This document shows positions 52,425 through 63,439 of a DNA stretch of 64,000 nucleotides, piece by piece. Source of the DNA: Enchytraeus crypticus (lineage: Eukaryota > Annelida > Clitellata > Enchytraeida > Enchytraeidae); the NCBI GenBank assembly GCA_905160935.1, contig CAJHZI010000884.1:1434001-1498000 (forward strand). The letters run 5' to 3'. Below the pieces are notes generated by a model that saw only the letters and a list, made by a program, of their open reading frames with translations, was not told where the DNA came from and did not search any database. The position numbers and the translations under genes are program-made. Each line of letters begins with the position of its first letter. Positions within the stretch are counted from its first letter, which is position 1.

Positions 52425-53140
52425 TCTTCTTATCTTCTTCTCGATCTCTGTTTTTCATATTCTCATTCTTTACTCTGCCCACCCTTATTCTACTATGTGG
52501 TAAACAGACCATTGAGGTCTATTTCTGCTCTTCTCCAGCCAGTAAACTAAAGACTGCCCGCTGCTAAATTACCACGTGACCACTGTCAGTTTCTAAATCT
52601 ACTAAACAGCGAGTCTTTATTCAACATGGAAACTGTCTCGTAATTTAAAATTTTAAACGATCTCGGAAACTAAATAAAGAAATTTAAACACGAGCTTCTG
52701 TAGTGTTGAAGATGGAGAAGTGATTTTTATGTAGTTGTTAGTAAATGAAAACAAAATTATCACGATTGGAGTCGCGTATAAATAGGCAACACTTTAAAAC
52801 TGAAAAATAATGTTGCACATGATTTCTTATGTTTCATGGTAAATATTTAGCAGATGACTTTAAGTAACCCTTAAATTAAAATTGATCGATAGACTTCTTG
52901 AGTGAGAAAATATGTGAATGTAAGTTAATAAAAAATAATATAATATATTTTATGTCGATAAATCATAGAGTCTTACCAAACGAAGGTTGTGCGTATACTA
53001 CTTTATTAAATGTCGGTTAACGTCAAGGTCAGAAGCCTGAAGGGCTTCTCTTTAAGACTTCAGGTGTACCGGAGTAACCTGTAAGGTGAATGGCCGATAA
53101 CATTATACCTAACTCTCTTATGCACTGAGCCTCGGAGACA
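52425..53140. other. Intergenic; no gene seen
   Basis: No supportable frame or repeat other than A+T-rich tracts. Confidence 0.4.
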
Positions 53141-53147
53141 TTCAAAC

Positions 53148-53772
53148 GTAGACTAGCTAACTATACACTAGTGAACTATAACCTAGCGTAGACTAGCTAA
53201 CTATAAACTAGTGAACTATAATCTAGCGTAGACTAGCTAACTATAAACTAGTGAACTATAACCTAGCGTAGACTAGCTAACTATAAACTAGTGAACTATA
53301 GAACTATAACCTAGCGTAGACTAGTTAAATATAAACTAGTGAACTATAACCTAGCGTAGACTAGCTAACTATACACTAGTGAACTATAACCTAGCGTAGA
53401 CTAGCTAACTATAAACTAGTGAACTATAATCTAGCGTAGACTAGCTAACTATAAACTAGTGAACTATAACCTAGCGTAGACTAGCTAACTATAAACTAGT
53501 GAACTATAGAACTATAACCTAGCGTAGACTAGTTAAATATAAACTAGTGAACTATAACCTAGCGTAGACTAGCTAACTATAAACTAGTGAACTATAACCT
53601 AGCGTAGACTAGTTAACTATAAACTAGTGAACTATAACCTAGCGTAGACTAGTTAACTATAAACTAGTGAACTATAACCTAGCGTAGACTAGTTAACTAT
53701 AAACTAGTGAACTATAACCTAGCGTAGACTAGCTAACTATAAACTAGTGAACTATAACCTAGCGTAGACTGG
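53148..53772 (+). repeat. Minisatellite of about 40 bp with a 208-bp higher-order repeat
   Basis: The basic unit is GTAGACTAGCTAACTATAAA followed by CTAGTGAACTATAACCTAGC. Five variant units form a block that appears twice in a row (53148-53355 and 53356-53563) with the same variants in the same order. More uniform units follow. Confidence 0.93.
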
Positions 53773-53984
53773 TGAACCGTATTAATACTCTTACACTGTA
53801 CATGAAGATAAGTTGACTGTCACGGATTCCTTGTAGCATATACATGTACATACACGTAGTCTACAAACGTGTGCATCAGCATGTGTATACTGGCATATAC
53901 AATGTAGTCGAACAATGGTACTAACTTGATATCGATGCTAACGGCATTGAGACAATTGAAACTGAAACTTGTTGCTTAGCGGTT

Positions 53985-54015
53985 TCTGCCTCTCTCTCTC
54001 TGTCTCTCTCTCTCT

Positions 54016-54048
<33 letters not shown>

Positions 54049-54078
54049 CTTGGCTCTCTTTCTCTCTCTCCTTAGTAT
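53985..54078. repeat. (CT)n microsatellite
   Basis: CTCTCT runs leading directly into a SINE-A tail fragment, which itself starts in CTCTCT. Confidence 0.85.
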
Positions 54079-54084
54079 TCAGCC

Positions 54085-54205
54085 AAGAGGAAGGTTTAAT
54101 GCTCATGTGCTCTAGAATGAGCACTCCATCGCTCAGAAACTTAATAATTTCGACACATGTCTTATCCACACATTAATGTAGAATGCAGCTTGAGAAAGTC
54201 TCCAG
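54085..54205 (-). mobile_element. SINE-A fragment (tail and middle)
   Basis: CAAGAGGAAGGTTTAATGC, GAATGAGCACTCCATCG, CTTATCCACACATTAATGTA and CAGCTTGAGAAAGT in A order. The head is replaced by the 54.2-kb minisatellite. Confidence 0.55.
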
Positions 54206-54206
54206 A

Positions 54207-54392
54207 CCATCCATACAGACCATCCATACAAACCATCCATACAGAACATCCATACAGACCATCCATACAGACCATCCATCAGACCATCCATACAGAGCAT
54301 CCATACAGAACATCCATTAGACCATCCATACAGACCATCCATACAGACCATCCATACAGACCATTCATATAGACCATCCATACAAACCCCTC
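54207..54392 (+). repeat. 14-bp minisatellite (ACCATCCATACAG)n
   Basis: About 13 units of CATCCATACAGACC with occasional AAC or shortened units. Repetitive open frames over it are not genes. Confidence 0.92.
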
Positions 54393-54522
54393 CATATTAC
54401 AAGTCCTCGAGACTCAATACTGAAGTTAAACTACTTTAGCATTTTCCTGGGTTAGTGGATCGTGTACATGAATTAGGCAGCTATTAATAAAATTTATTGA
54501 ATTGACAATATTTGTTGATTAC

Positions 54523-54672
54523 TGAAATGTAATTTGTCAATGATTATCTATTGCTTTATGAAATGTAATTTGTCAATGATTATCTATTGCTTTATGAAAT
54601 GTAATTTGTCAATGATTATCTATTGCTTTATGAAATGTAATTTGTCAATGATTATCTATTGCTTTATGAAAT
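54523..54672 (+). repeat. 36-bp tandem repeat, four copies
   Basis: The unit GAAATGTAATTTGTCAATGA followed by TTATCTATTGCTTTAT is repeated almost without change. Confidence 0.9.
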
Positions 54673-54749
54673 GGACCTGACAATAGGCAATGTAAGAAAG
54701 ATATTTGTTAATGCTTATTCTTTACCTTGTTTTGATCAAGACAGATATA

Positions 54750-55360
54750 ACGAAAATAATAATAATAATAATAATAACAATAATAATTATAGTAAATAAT
54801 TATTACACGAGCAATAATTTTGGTTTTGATTTGTTTTGCGAATGTTTAACAATATCTAGCTTGCAATTATTTGTAAATCTTTCTAGCGCCTAGTAAGTAA
54901 ATAACAGAATTAATGGATTTGTTTTTATGAGAAATCATTTATAGAAATTAAGGAACACTGCTATTCTCTTAATTTCATAACGATTGATTTATCCAAGACA
55001 ACTTAAAAATGGCTCGAAATCAGGAAGTACTTTTGAAATACTTGAAAGATTAATTTTTCACTAAACATTTGCAAGTAGGTCTAATGTAATTATAACAGAG
55101 TACAGAAGAGCTGATGCGTCCGCATCAGTTAACTTTCACTCGACATTTTATGTAATCGAATGAGAAGACAATTAGATGACAAGTAATAAAGTTCGTGTTA
55201 TAGTAATGCTGTTCCTGATATAGACCTATATAGATTCCTGATATAGAATTCTGCGAATGCAATATTCATTTACATTCTTTTTATAGACTTCAGCACCGGT
55301 ATACCAAAATATCAATTCCAATTGTATAACCATTTTTATGCAATTAAAAAGTATCTTCTT
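54750..55360. other. Intergenic; no gene seen
   Basis: An AAT-repeat tract at 54755-54790; otherwise no structure recognised. Confidence 0.4.
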
Positions 55361-55361
55361 C

Positions 55362-55555
55362 TTCAGTGCACAGCCAAGTGGCAGGTTCAAGGTACATATT
55401 CATACTCAAAGTCTGCTTTCTCGCTCCATCAGAGCACTCCTTAGATCAATAAGTTAATCACTTCACAAAGTCTGTGCCTTATCCATACGTTATGTAGCCT
55501 ACAGCTTGGGAAAGTATAGCTTCTGATGTAGTCTCCTGTTGCCTTCATCAGTTAA
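55362..55555 (-). mobile_element. SINE-A copy (tail and middle)
   Basis: CAGTGCACAGCCAAGTGGCA, CATACTCAAAGTCTGCTTTC, GCACTCCTTAGATCAATAAG, TTATGTAGCC and GTTGCCTTCATCAG. The first 30 bases match the complement of the LINE 3' end at 58.77-58.80 kb. Confidence 0.8.
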
Positions 55556-55904
55556 ATGTACATAAAATGATAATATATGGCTGCATTGCTCACACAATAT
55601 GGAAAGGATTAAACAATACCTTACGTGATCTCCTCCTAAAATATAGTTTACCTGCCTGAAACACAAAATGGTTACTCGTAGTTTTGTTTTATGACATCTC
55701 CAATTAAATATGTATTATGTAATGAAATGTATATGATTCAATTGAGTCCATTGAGGGAAATCATAGGTCGCAAGAAAACTACTCAATTCCTTTAATCTAA
55801 GCTAACGGAAACGGTTTTACTCTTCATTGTCTGTTAAGAGTAGCTGTGGGTTGTTTTGCATTATAGGATAAAAGGAACCCCGTATTGCATAGTTTTAGTA
55901 AATA

Positions 55905-55942
55905 TCTCTCACTCTCTCTCTCTCTCTCTCTCTCTCTCCCTA

Positions 55943-56011
<69 letters not shown>

Positions 56012-56094
56012 GTATATATATATAGATTTGCAAATATTAAAAATAGCCTGAGATACTCAAACTTTTTTATCTTTTTTTACTCACCCTGTATATG

Positions 56095-56138
<44 letters not shown>
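55905..56138. repeat. (CT)n, (TA)n and second (TA)n microsatellites
   Basis: (CT)n at about 55905-55940, (TA)n at 55940-56025 and another (TA)n at 56095-56138. The second abuts a SINE-A copy. Confidence 0.9.
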
Positions 56139-56140
<2 letters not shown>

Positions 56141-56159
56141 GTATGTATGCATAAAATAA

Positions 56160-56372
56160 CTACGTGTTCTACCAAGTGCCAGATCCAAGGCACATATTCC
56201 TACCACATTCTGCTTCCAATCCTCACAAACAGCACTAAGTTGATTAACGAGTTAATCCATAGTATTAATTCATAAAAGGCTATGCTTACTCACACCTTAG
56301 GTAGCCCATATAGTTACCCATTTCTTTCCTCAACTCTTGCTCAGTCGCCTCTTACGACACGTACAATTTCCA
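56160..56372 (-). mobile_element. SINE-A copy
   Basis: CAAGTGCCAGATCCAAGGCA, AACGAGTTAATCCATAG, CACACCTTAGGTAGCC and CAGTCGCCTCTTACGACACG in A order; diverged. Confidence 0.65.
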
Positions 56373-56949
56373 TAGTTTCAGAAACCAATTAGTTATATAT
56401 AAAAGAAAGGGTCAAACAGATAAATTCATGTACAAGGAGTATTATCTGCTGGACTGTAGTAACATGTTACACGTGTAGCACAAGTTTCTTGTTTACACGG
56501 CTCAGGGTTACAGATTAACTGGAAATGTTCTAGCTAGAGGTTAACGAGTTGCTTCTAAACCACAGTTTCTAATCGAAGTGATTTCACTCTTTTCACAGTA
56601 AATAACTTCTATGAAATCTTAGCGTTCAATACAATTGTGAATTTTAAGAAGGCCAATCAATCGATGATTAATGCGGACCGCGAATTATGTATGATCTTTA
56701 TTCACCAAATCCTTGGCAGTATGAAAAACACGACATAAATCAAACAAACATAAATAAACATAAAGAAAATAAAAAGCAAGCCTGTCTAACTAGGCAAAGT
56801 AATTTGATGGAAGATTTAGTTTAAAATTTTAATGTAAAAAGAAAATTACACAATTTGACGTATAACTAAAACAGGTATACTTTTATTTATATAATTTTTT
56901 CCGTTAAAAAACATGTATACTGTCATTTATAAACGACTGTTTGCGATCC

Positions 56950-57085
56950 TTTACAGTGGATTTTGGGTGGTTGATTGGATAGCTTACATGCGTTCCTCAT
57001 AAGCAAGATGACATATGTTCGGATCTCACTATATCACGGTTGATGCCGGAATCGATAAAGTAAACAGGTCAACGAGTAATCAAAT
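56950..57085 (+). mobile_element. tRNA-like SINE relic
   Basis: A-box-like TGGATAGCTTACATGCG and B-box-like TGTTCGGATCTCA about 50 bases apart. Confidence 0.4.
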
Positions 57086-57257
57086 TTTATCGAAAATAGA
57101 TTGATGTAATTCAGAGAAGTTTTTAAAATAAACTTGATGATTATTAGTGAACTTTCGTAAAATTTGGGCATTTTGAAGCTAGTTGCTGAGTTAGGTTATA
57201 GAATGAATCCAAAATGTACATTTCCTTAACATTTCAATATGTCGTATTGATTACTCT

Positions 57258-57545
57258 CTCTAGTGTTCTGCCAATTGGCTGGTCCACTGTACACATTCCT
57301 ATCACTTTCTGCTCTGACTCTTCATAAAGATCCCTCAATCCACTCACGAGTTAATGATTTCACAATAGGCTATATCTTATTTACACCTTATGTAGCTTAT
57401 AGCTAAAACATAACATTGCTTCTGAGGTGGTTTCCATTTGCCTTGCTCAGTTTTTGCTTAGTCGTCTCTTACGATACGCGCAACTTACGGTTTTTTATTC
57501 CTCAGTGGAACGGACACAGAACGGGATCGAGCACAACACGGTGTA
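57258..57545 (-). mobile_element. SINE-A copy, near full length
   Basis: From the tail (CTAGTGTTCTGCCAATTGGC) through GAGTTAATGATTTCACAATA, TTATGTAGCTTATAGCTA and AGTCGTCTCTTACGATACGC to the head end AGCACAACACGGTG. About 290 bp, showing head and tail in one unit. Confidence 0.8.
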
Positions 57546-57829
57546 TCGTATTGCTTCCTTATTATTTGTTGCAATACAAGAGTTAATATTGTCAAAACAC
57601 CTACTTATATTTATAGGAGATTAAACTAATAGCAATAATATACTACTATAATATTTTAATCATTAATAACGCAGCTGATATAACTACATCATTTATATCG
57701 TTATATTATTCATTACAATTATTAATGTCTGCAGTGATAAAAATTAAATATAAAATATTTTTCTAATAAATATTAATTAGTTAAATGAGTTCAGCATTTC
57801 AATTTGAGAAAACTCTTCATAGACATATG

Positions 57830-57985
57830 TAAAAGAAGCTAAAGGCTAATGTTAAAGTCAGTTTCCTCACTCGAAAGCAATGTCAATGATGGGTGAGCCC
57901 AGGATTTGAACCCGCACATACTGATCCGCGGACGATTATCCTACCGTCATCGCCACTGTCTGGAGTGGCTCCAGCCAGTGGCGAT
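57830..57985 (-). mobile_element. tRNA-derived SINE (family D)
   Basis: The complement reads GGCGATGACGGTAGGATAAT, then GGGTTCAAATCCTGGGCTCA, then CATTGACATTGCTTTCG. It parallels 16655-16800. Confidence 0.65.
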
Positions 57986-58002
57986 GTACTTTAACACTTC
58001 TT

Positions 58003-58006
58003 AATA

Positions 58007-58047
<41 letters not shown>
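58003..58047. repeat. (TA)n microsatellite
   Basis: A 40-base TA run shortly before LINE copy 4. Confidence 0.9.
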
Positions 58048-58049
<2 letters not shown>

Positions 58050-58094
58050 TTTCAATATCGCATACATGATCCTATGTATTGTATATACATACCA

Positions 58095-58818
58095 ACCTCA
58101 TGCAGATGATCAAGGAATGGTAGCGGGCAGCGAGATTGGATTGCAGAAGATAATGGATAGGCTGAATGATACGGCCCTAAGATATGACATAAAGATTCAT
58201 ATAAAAAAGACCAAGGTTACGAGAGTGTCCAATAATAAAGGTGAATTTTGGTCACACTATAACCGATGATGGGAAATGTGAGACAGAAATATGCAGTAGG
58301 ATTGCACAAGCAAAAGTGGCCTTTGGTAGTAGAAAAGAACTATTAACAAAAAGTCTAAAGAAAGACACAAAGATAAAGATAGTGAAAACTTCGGTTTGGA
58401 CCACGCTTTGTATGGATGTGAAACATGGACCTTAAGGAAGGAAGATATTAGGAAACTGGAGGAATTGGAAATATGGATTTGGAGAAGAATGGAAAGGATT
58501 AGCTGGACTCAAAAGGTTACAAATGAGGAAGTCCTGGAGAGAGTTGGCACAGATAGACAGTTGATAAATGTATTAAGAAATAGGAAGAAGAGATGGATAG
58601 GACACATTTTAAGGGGGGAAGGTCTATTAAAAGAGGTCAGAGAAGGTAGAATGGAAGGAAAAAGAGGCAGGGGCAGGCCGAGATTAGGTATGTTAGATGA
58701 TTTAAAGACCCACTCATATGTGGAAATGAAGAGGAAGGCGGAAGACAGAGAAGAGTGGAGGCGTTATGTACCATGGACCTGCCAGTAGGCAGTGCACTAA
58801 GAGAGAGAGAGAGAGAGA
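58095..58818 (+). pseudogene. LINE fragment, reverse transcriptase C-terminus (copy 4)
   Basis: Begins inside the RT domain just at the ADDQGMVAG motif and runs through IAQAKVAFGSRKELL, CETWTLRKEDIRKLE, ISWTQKVTNEEVLERVG, RGRGRPRLGMLDDL and RRYVPWTCQ-stop at 58788. Frameshifts lie near 58245 and 58410. The 3' end is GGCAGTGCACTAAGAGAGAG followed by (GA)n. It is very similar to copies 1 and 3, suggesting recent activity. Confidence 0.88.
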
Positions 58819-58829
58819 GATCAACCTCA

Positions 58830-60740
58830 TATACCCATCCCACTCAGTTCTCCTCAGCCGTTCTAAAACAAGTCCGCAAGAAGAGAAACAGTTGATAAGT
58901 CATGAGAAGAATAATATCTTAATCTAAATACAGAAATATTATCAAGCCGTGAAAATTGACAAAAATATTCAGAGAACAGAATGCAAAAGTTGTTAGAAAC
59001 GTGAGCGTAATTGTGTTTGAAAATGTGACCAGAGTTCTTTTAGTCCACATGTGCAATTTTGTACATGTATATCTGAAACAGAAACATTCAACTTTCAGTT
59101 TAAAAAATCGCTACTTTCGATTGAGACAATTCTGGAAAGATCAATAGACTCCTTATCTATAGGAATTTAGATCCACGCATTCCTTAATGTGCTATTTAAT
59201 TTCGCAGCATTGGTTGGCCTACGCAGTATTTACATAGCCTAATACAAACAATAAATCATCTCTAGTAGCATTACCACAACGAACTTTGCGGCGCTTTGAC
59301 TTTGATCCACCAAATTCTAAGAAACGTAGATAATCTCCATATGCTTCATAGACAAGATGCCAAGCAAATATTAGCGATAAGCGACAATAACGCAGATCAT
59401 ACAGAAATTGTCTTCACAGTTTTTTTTCAAATATTTTGATTCATTCTAAATCATTGGTCATTTTTGGTTTATTGTCGTGGATAACTGAAGTTTCAATAAT
59501 GCAACAAATTTACATTGAAACTATAACTGAGCGAATTTCGTTTGGAAGGTGAAACTTTCATTCATAGTGGGCATTTTTTCACCCTTGCCGTAGTTGTACA
59601 ATAACTGTTCCTGTAGCCTTAGAGCAACACACCGTCACATTTTCATTAAATGTTTTAATTTTAAACTCTTAATTACTACAATATTTACAATTCATTCTTC
59701 AATGTTTTGCCTCATTAACCAACATTAACTTGACTGGCTTCTTAAGTTTGGGTTTACCTTAAATATGATTACATTACATCATATAGACAATCCAGATAGA
59801 AAAGTATAATATTATTATTCATATGGAACGTCTTCTTTTAACTTCAAAAGTTAATTTTGGCATTGTTTGAGAAAACTACAAAATATATGCTATTAACGAT
59901 AGTAATTATTGTTATTTAATTCAACGATATTCTAATGAATGTTTATATTTAGCAATGAAATAGCAGCTCTAAAACTGACGCAAATGTTAATGGGTTGAAG
60001 AATTAAATTAGACGTATATTATTTATATATAGGAGATAATTTTCGAATGGTATAATACATTTCTTAATACAATGCATGACCACCTTGAATACCTATCATC
60101 CTTGAGTGTTACTGCAGCGAGTCAATTAACCCTCTTGAGGCGTCGGTAAAATTTTGTACTAAGCTGTCTTGGGAAATACAGCGGATATGTGGGCGTGTGT
60201 GAGACATTGGTGTAGATCTTAGCAAATAATTGTCTGAATTATGAAACTACCTTGAGCTTTAATTGCTGCTATAAAACACGTCCTCTAAACGTTATATTAC
60301 ATATATACGGTTATTTGCTTTTTCCCAGTTTAATACCGAAACGGTCATTAATTTTCAAAATTCTACAAAAGCCCGTTTTCGTTGCTTGGCTTTACGCCTT
60401 GGCGCCCACCAGAAGCGAAATATACACGTATTAAGTAATTCTATTCGTTTTCTTTCATAACATCCACAAATAGCAATTCTTATTATTTTTCCCTAATATC
60501 AAATGTTGTATCATAGTTAAAGTTTGCTAGCTGATAAGAATATTAACTTGATTTCTTCACTAGTAGAACTTTGAGACCAGCATTTTAAGTGAACATCTCA
60601 ATTCAGTGTACATTGCCATGTATACCCTGATTGTTGTACCATCATTATAAGAAAATTCTGCATTATTTTTAAATAGAAGTTTCCTATGACATGAAAATGA
60701 GGAAAAGAAATGACCATAGGCCCTTGTATAACGCATACAT
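58830..60740. other. Intergenic; no gene seen
   Basis: A+T-rich. A 63-codon open frame at 58956-59147 and others are unrecognised and not called. Confidence 0.4.
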
Positions 60741-60744
60741 TTCG

Positions 60745-60945
60745 TCAATTGCTGTGGCTCTTATGAAGTGTTTTTGACAGTCTTGCGCTGCCTGACGGTG
60801 TGACATTCTCTCCATTGATAGCATTAACCCATCTCAGGTGACGCTCCGAGTCCCAAAGAAGCCTGAAGAACTTTATAGTTACTTTTTTATTTATAGATTT
60901 ATCCTTCGTAGAATTAGTCATACAGCCGTATGCAATACAGTGCAT
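60745..60945 (-). pseudogene. THAP zinc-finger domain remnant
   Basis: The minus frame from ATG 60945 encodes MHCIAYGCMTNSTKDK, then INKKVTIKFF, RWVNAIN and TPSGSARL. This matches the THAP (C2CH) fold: C-x4-C at the start, the invariant Trp, the TPS segment and RL before the last Cys. The final Cys/His pair is lost: the codon at the Cys position is missing and a one-base shift follows, so the frame ends soon after. THAP domains bind DNA in P-element-type transposases and host THAP proteins; which this came from is unclear. Confidence 0.6.
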
Positions 60946-61242
60946 GATTTGTGCTAAATGAAATGATTTTTTAAGCAAAAGATAGTTTAAAAAAAAGCTT
61001 TATCAAGCAATATGCAGCTGTTCAGTATTGCTATGTTTATCAGGCGATAATAAAGCCGGAAACCATAAGGTAGTGGTGACCTATGAGGCTCAAAAGTGGA
61101 TTGTTTATTTTAGCCCTCCATTAAATAGGCTAATTCAAGAGTTTCAATGAGAAAAATTGTACTTCGAACAACATATAGGTGAAGTTTCATGGATAAAAAT
61201 TAATTTTATTAATCTAATCTCGCAAGGGCTACCTTCGATCTA

Positions 61243-61520
61243 ACTATCTATCTAGCTACCTCTCCAAAGGTCCCAGGTATATTCATACTCAAAGTCTGCT
61301 TCCATACTCCAAATTCCACACATCATAAATCAATAAGTTAATACATTCACAAAGACTAGGTCTTATCCATACCTTATGTACTTGTAGATTATAGCTAGGG
61401 AATAAATGTGGCTTTTGATGTGGTTCCCCATTTTCCTCTGTTCTTGCATAGTTGCCTCTTCAACATGTGCAGTTAACGGTTGGTCTATTATTCTGTTGCA
61501 CGGACATAACACAGGAAAAT
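61243..61520 (-). mobile_element. SINE-A copy
   Basis: AAGGTCCCAGGTATATTCAT, ACTCAAAGTCTGCTTCC, AATCAATAAGTTAATACATT, TGTGGCTTTTGATGTGGTTC, GTTAACGGTTGGTCTATT and ATAACACAGGAAA in order. Confidence 0.7.
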
Positions 61521-62780
61521 ACTAACTTTGTAAGTTTAATTAAAAATTTTGTGTTAGCTGATGTTGCAAATAGTACAATATAGAGCTTTTATTTATTTAA
61601 TCGTGACCTCATAGAACTGCATACCATATTTTCTTAATTTAGCTATGTACGCACAAACCATAAATAAGAAATTTCAATCTAAATTTTCACTATGAATAAA
61701 TAAAGTGCTTATTTAATTATCATTTCCATTATATTTTATGTTCCGCATTAGTATGACATTACAAGACATAGTTATTTGCATAAGTTAAAATTAACACGCC
61801 TAAAACTTAAAGAAGGAAATAACAAAAGTTATTGGCCCGTCCAGAAACTAGTTTAAGCAGCACAGAGATTCGGAATAGAACTGAGTTTATGAGTTTATGA
61901 AGTAACGATGAGTATCAGTGACTCACTATTTTCTTCTGTTCCTTCGCATGTATCTAAAATGTCCTCGAAACCAATAATCTTTTCAGTTAGAGAACAACTT
62001 TTATTACATACTTTGCTACAATTGCGGGCGGAGTTTGAGCCTATTCAGCGACAGTTCTCGTGGAATTTTGATGACCTGTAGGTGTTTGGAAATGGAAGCA
62101 CCGAAAAGTGTCGATAGGCCCAGAGAGTTGTGATCAAGCGGTTCAACCGAAGTTAGAAATACCATTGAAATCACGGATGCTATATTTGTCGAAGACTAAT
62201 TTCTATAGCTGTAGATAAAGCTTGAAGTCGTACTTATGTTAGAGTAATTTTCTCCTCTCAGATTTAAAACACATATTGCGAAGTCCATTGTTGAAATATT
62301 ATTGTTGAACTTTAGTTTATTATTGATTTTTACCAATAAAAAATAAAATTTGTCCGATATCATAACTCGACAATCACTACCATCATTGATGTTACGTTAT
62401 CCTCTCGCAGCAATTATTGAAGAATTTAACCAAAATGTCTGCCTCAAAATAACTATCTGCTCAGAAGATTAGTATTTAAAATGTTTTGCGCAGAAGGTTC
62501 AACAAAGGCTTACTTATAGCGATGGAAGGATTGTGTCTCAGTGAGCTCAAAAACAGTATCCTGGTAGAAATATGAACTTTGGACCTACTCGTTTTGAAAC
62601 ATTAGAACATTATAGCAACACCATGGACGGTTATTAGGTTTCTATTCGTAAAATGTAATTTCTAATTTAGAAAATATCTCAGACATGGCGGATTGATTCG
62701 CTCCTGTTCTATAATATCTCAATTGTCTGAAATAGACGATAATAAAACTTTTGTCTAACGCTTTACAATGTTAACAGCAA
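61521..62780. other. Intergenic; no gene seen
   Basis: No supportable reading frame or repeat unit recognised. Confidence 0.4.
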
Positions 62781-62792
62781 ACCGCTGAGTAG

Positions 62793-62801
62793 CTATAAAT
62801 A
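62793..62801 (+). promoter_or_regulatory. Candidate TATA box
   Basis: CTATAAATA, followed after about 30 bases by a less A+T-rich stretch that could hold a start site, and 330 bases later by ATGAG|GTAAGTACG. Purely positional inference. Confidence 0.3.
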
Positions 62802-62824
62802 AGACGACTTGAGAATTCTGCCGC

Positions 62825-63139
62825 ATTAACCGAACTCAACGCAACTGATACACTCCAGACTCGCAGATATAAGTTAACCGTAACATTGACTAAGAAATTA
62901 GTAACATTAAAGTGCTAAAGTGCGTAAGACATGTGCAGTGTAATGTTTTTAAATTTAAGTTGCTTTTAAATATACAAAAGAACTGTAATTTGTTAAGAAT
63001 ACAGAAACTAGTACGTATGAGATTATTTGAAGAATAATTCCAATAAGAAATATTGAAGAGAAAATCGAATACGTGTGTAACATTTTTAACCGTTGAATTC
63101 ATCCAATTTTCGTTTCGACACAGAGAAAATTCAAAATGA
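62825..63139 (+). other. Candidate 5' UTR exon with minimal coding part
   Basis: Begins about 30 bases after the TATA-like box and ends AAAATGAG before a near-ideal donor GTAAGTACG at 63140. Genes for secreted peptides often have such a first exon with only a Met codon and one partial codon. No downstream exon is visible within the window. Confidence 0.25.
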
Positions 63140-63431
63140 GGTAAGTACGTACACCGCATTTGCAATATATGAGGAATATTTGCATACAAAGACACTGTGT
63201 GTAGATTTAGAACACTGCTTAGAACGCCACCCGAAATTTAAAGATGACCTTACTGAATGTTCCTTAAAGTTCTATGGAAGCAATTACCGAGCCAGAGTTG
63301 ATCAAAGAGTAAAATCTGGCACACACGTGATACGTAGAACCGGTAAATGGATATTGACTAAACTTAGTAAAGATTTTGAAATGATAGAAAATAAGGTTAA
63401 TGTCATAATTGATGACTATTTAACTATTTAG
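63140..63431 (+). other. Unrecognised open reading frame
   Basis: An open frame (with upstream codons from 63093) of about 97 codons with protein-like composition (LCVDLEHCLERHPKFKDD and RRTGKWILTKLSKDFEMI). It has no family I recognise and begins across the candidate splice donor, so it is either intron read-through or an independent relic. Confidence 0.2.
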
Positions 63432-63439
63432 AGAGCTTA

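Noticed and set aside
54133-54381. Frames with WMDGLYGW- or TIHTDHPYR-type repeats
   Set aside because: Translations of the 14-bp minisatellite; no family and no start or splice support.
55824-56137. Tyr/Ile-repeat frames
   Set aside because: Translations of TA microsatellites.
57838-57960. GGTTCAAATCC box suggesting a tRNA gene
   Set aside because: Part of SINE family D found elsewhere in the window; no acceptor stem.
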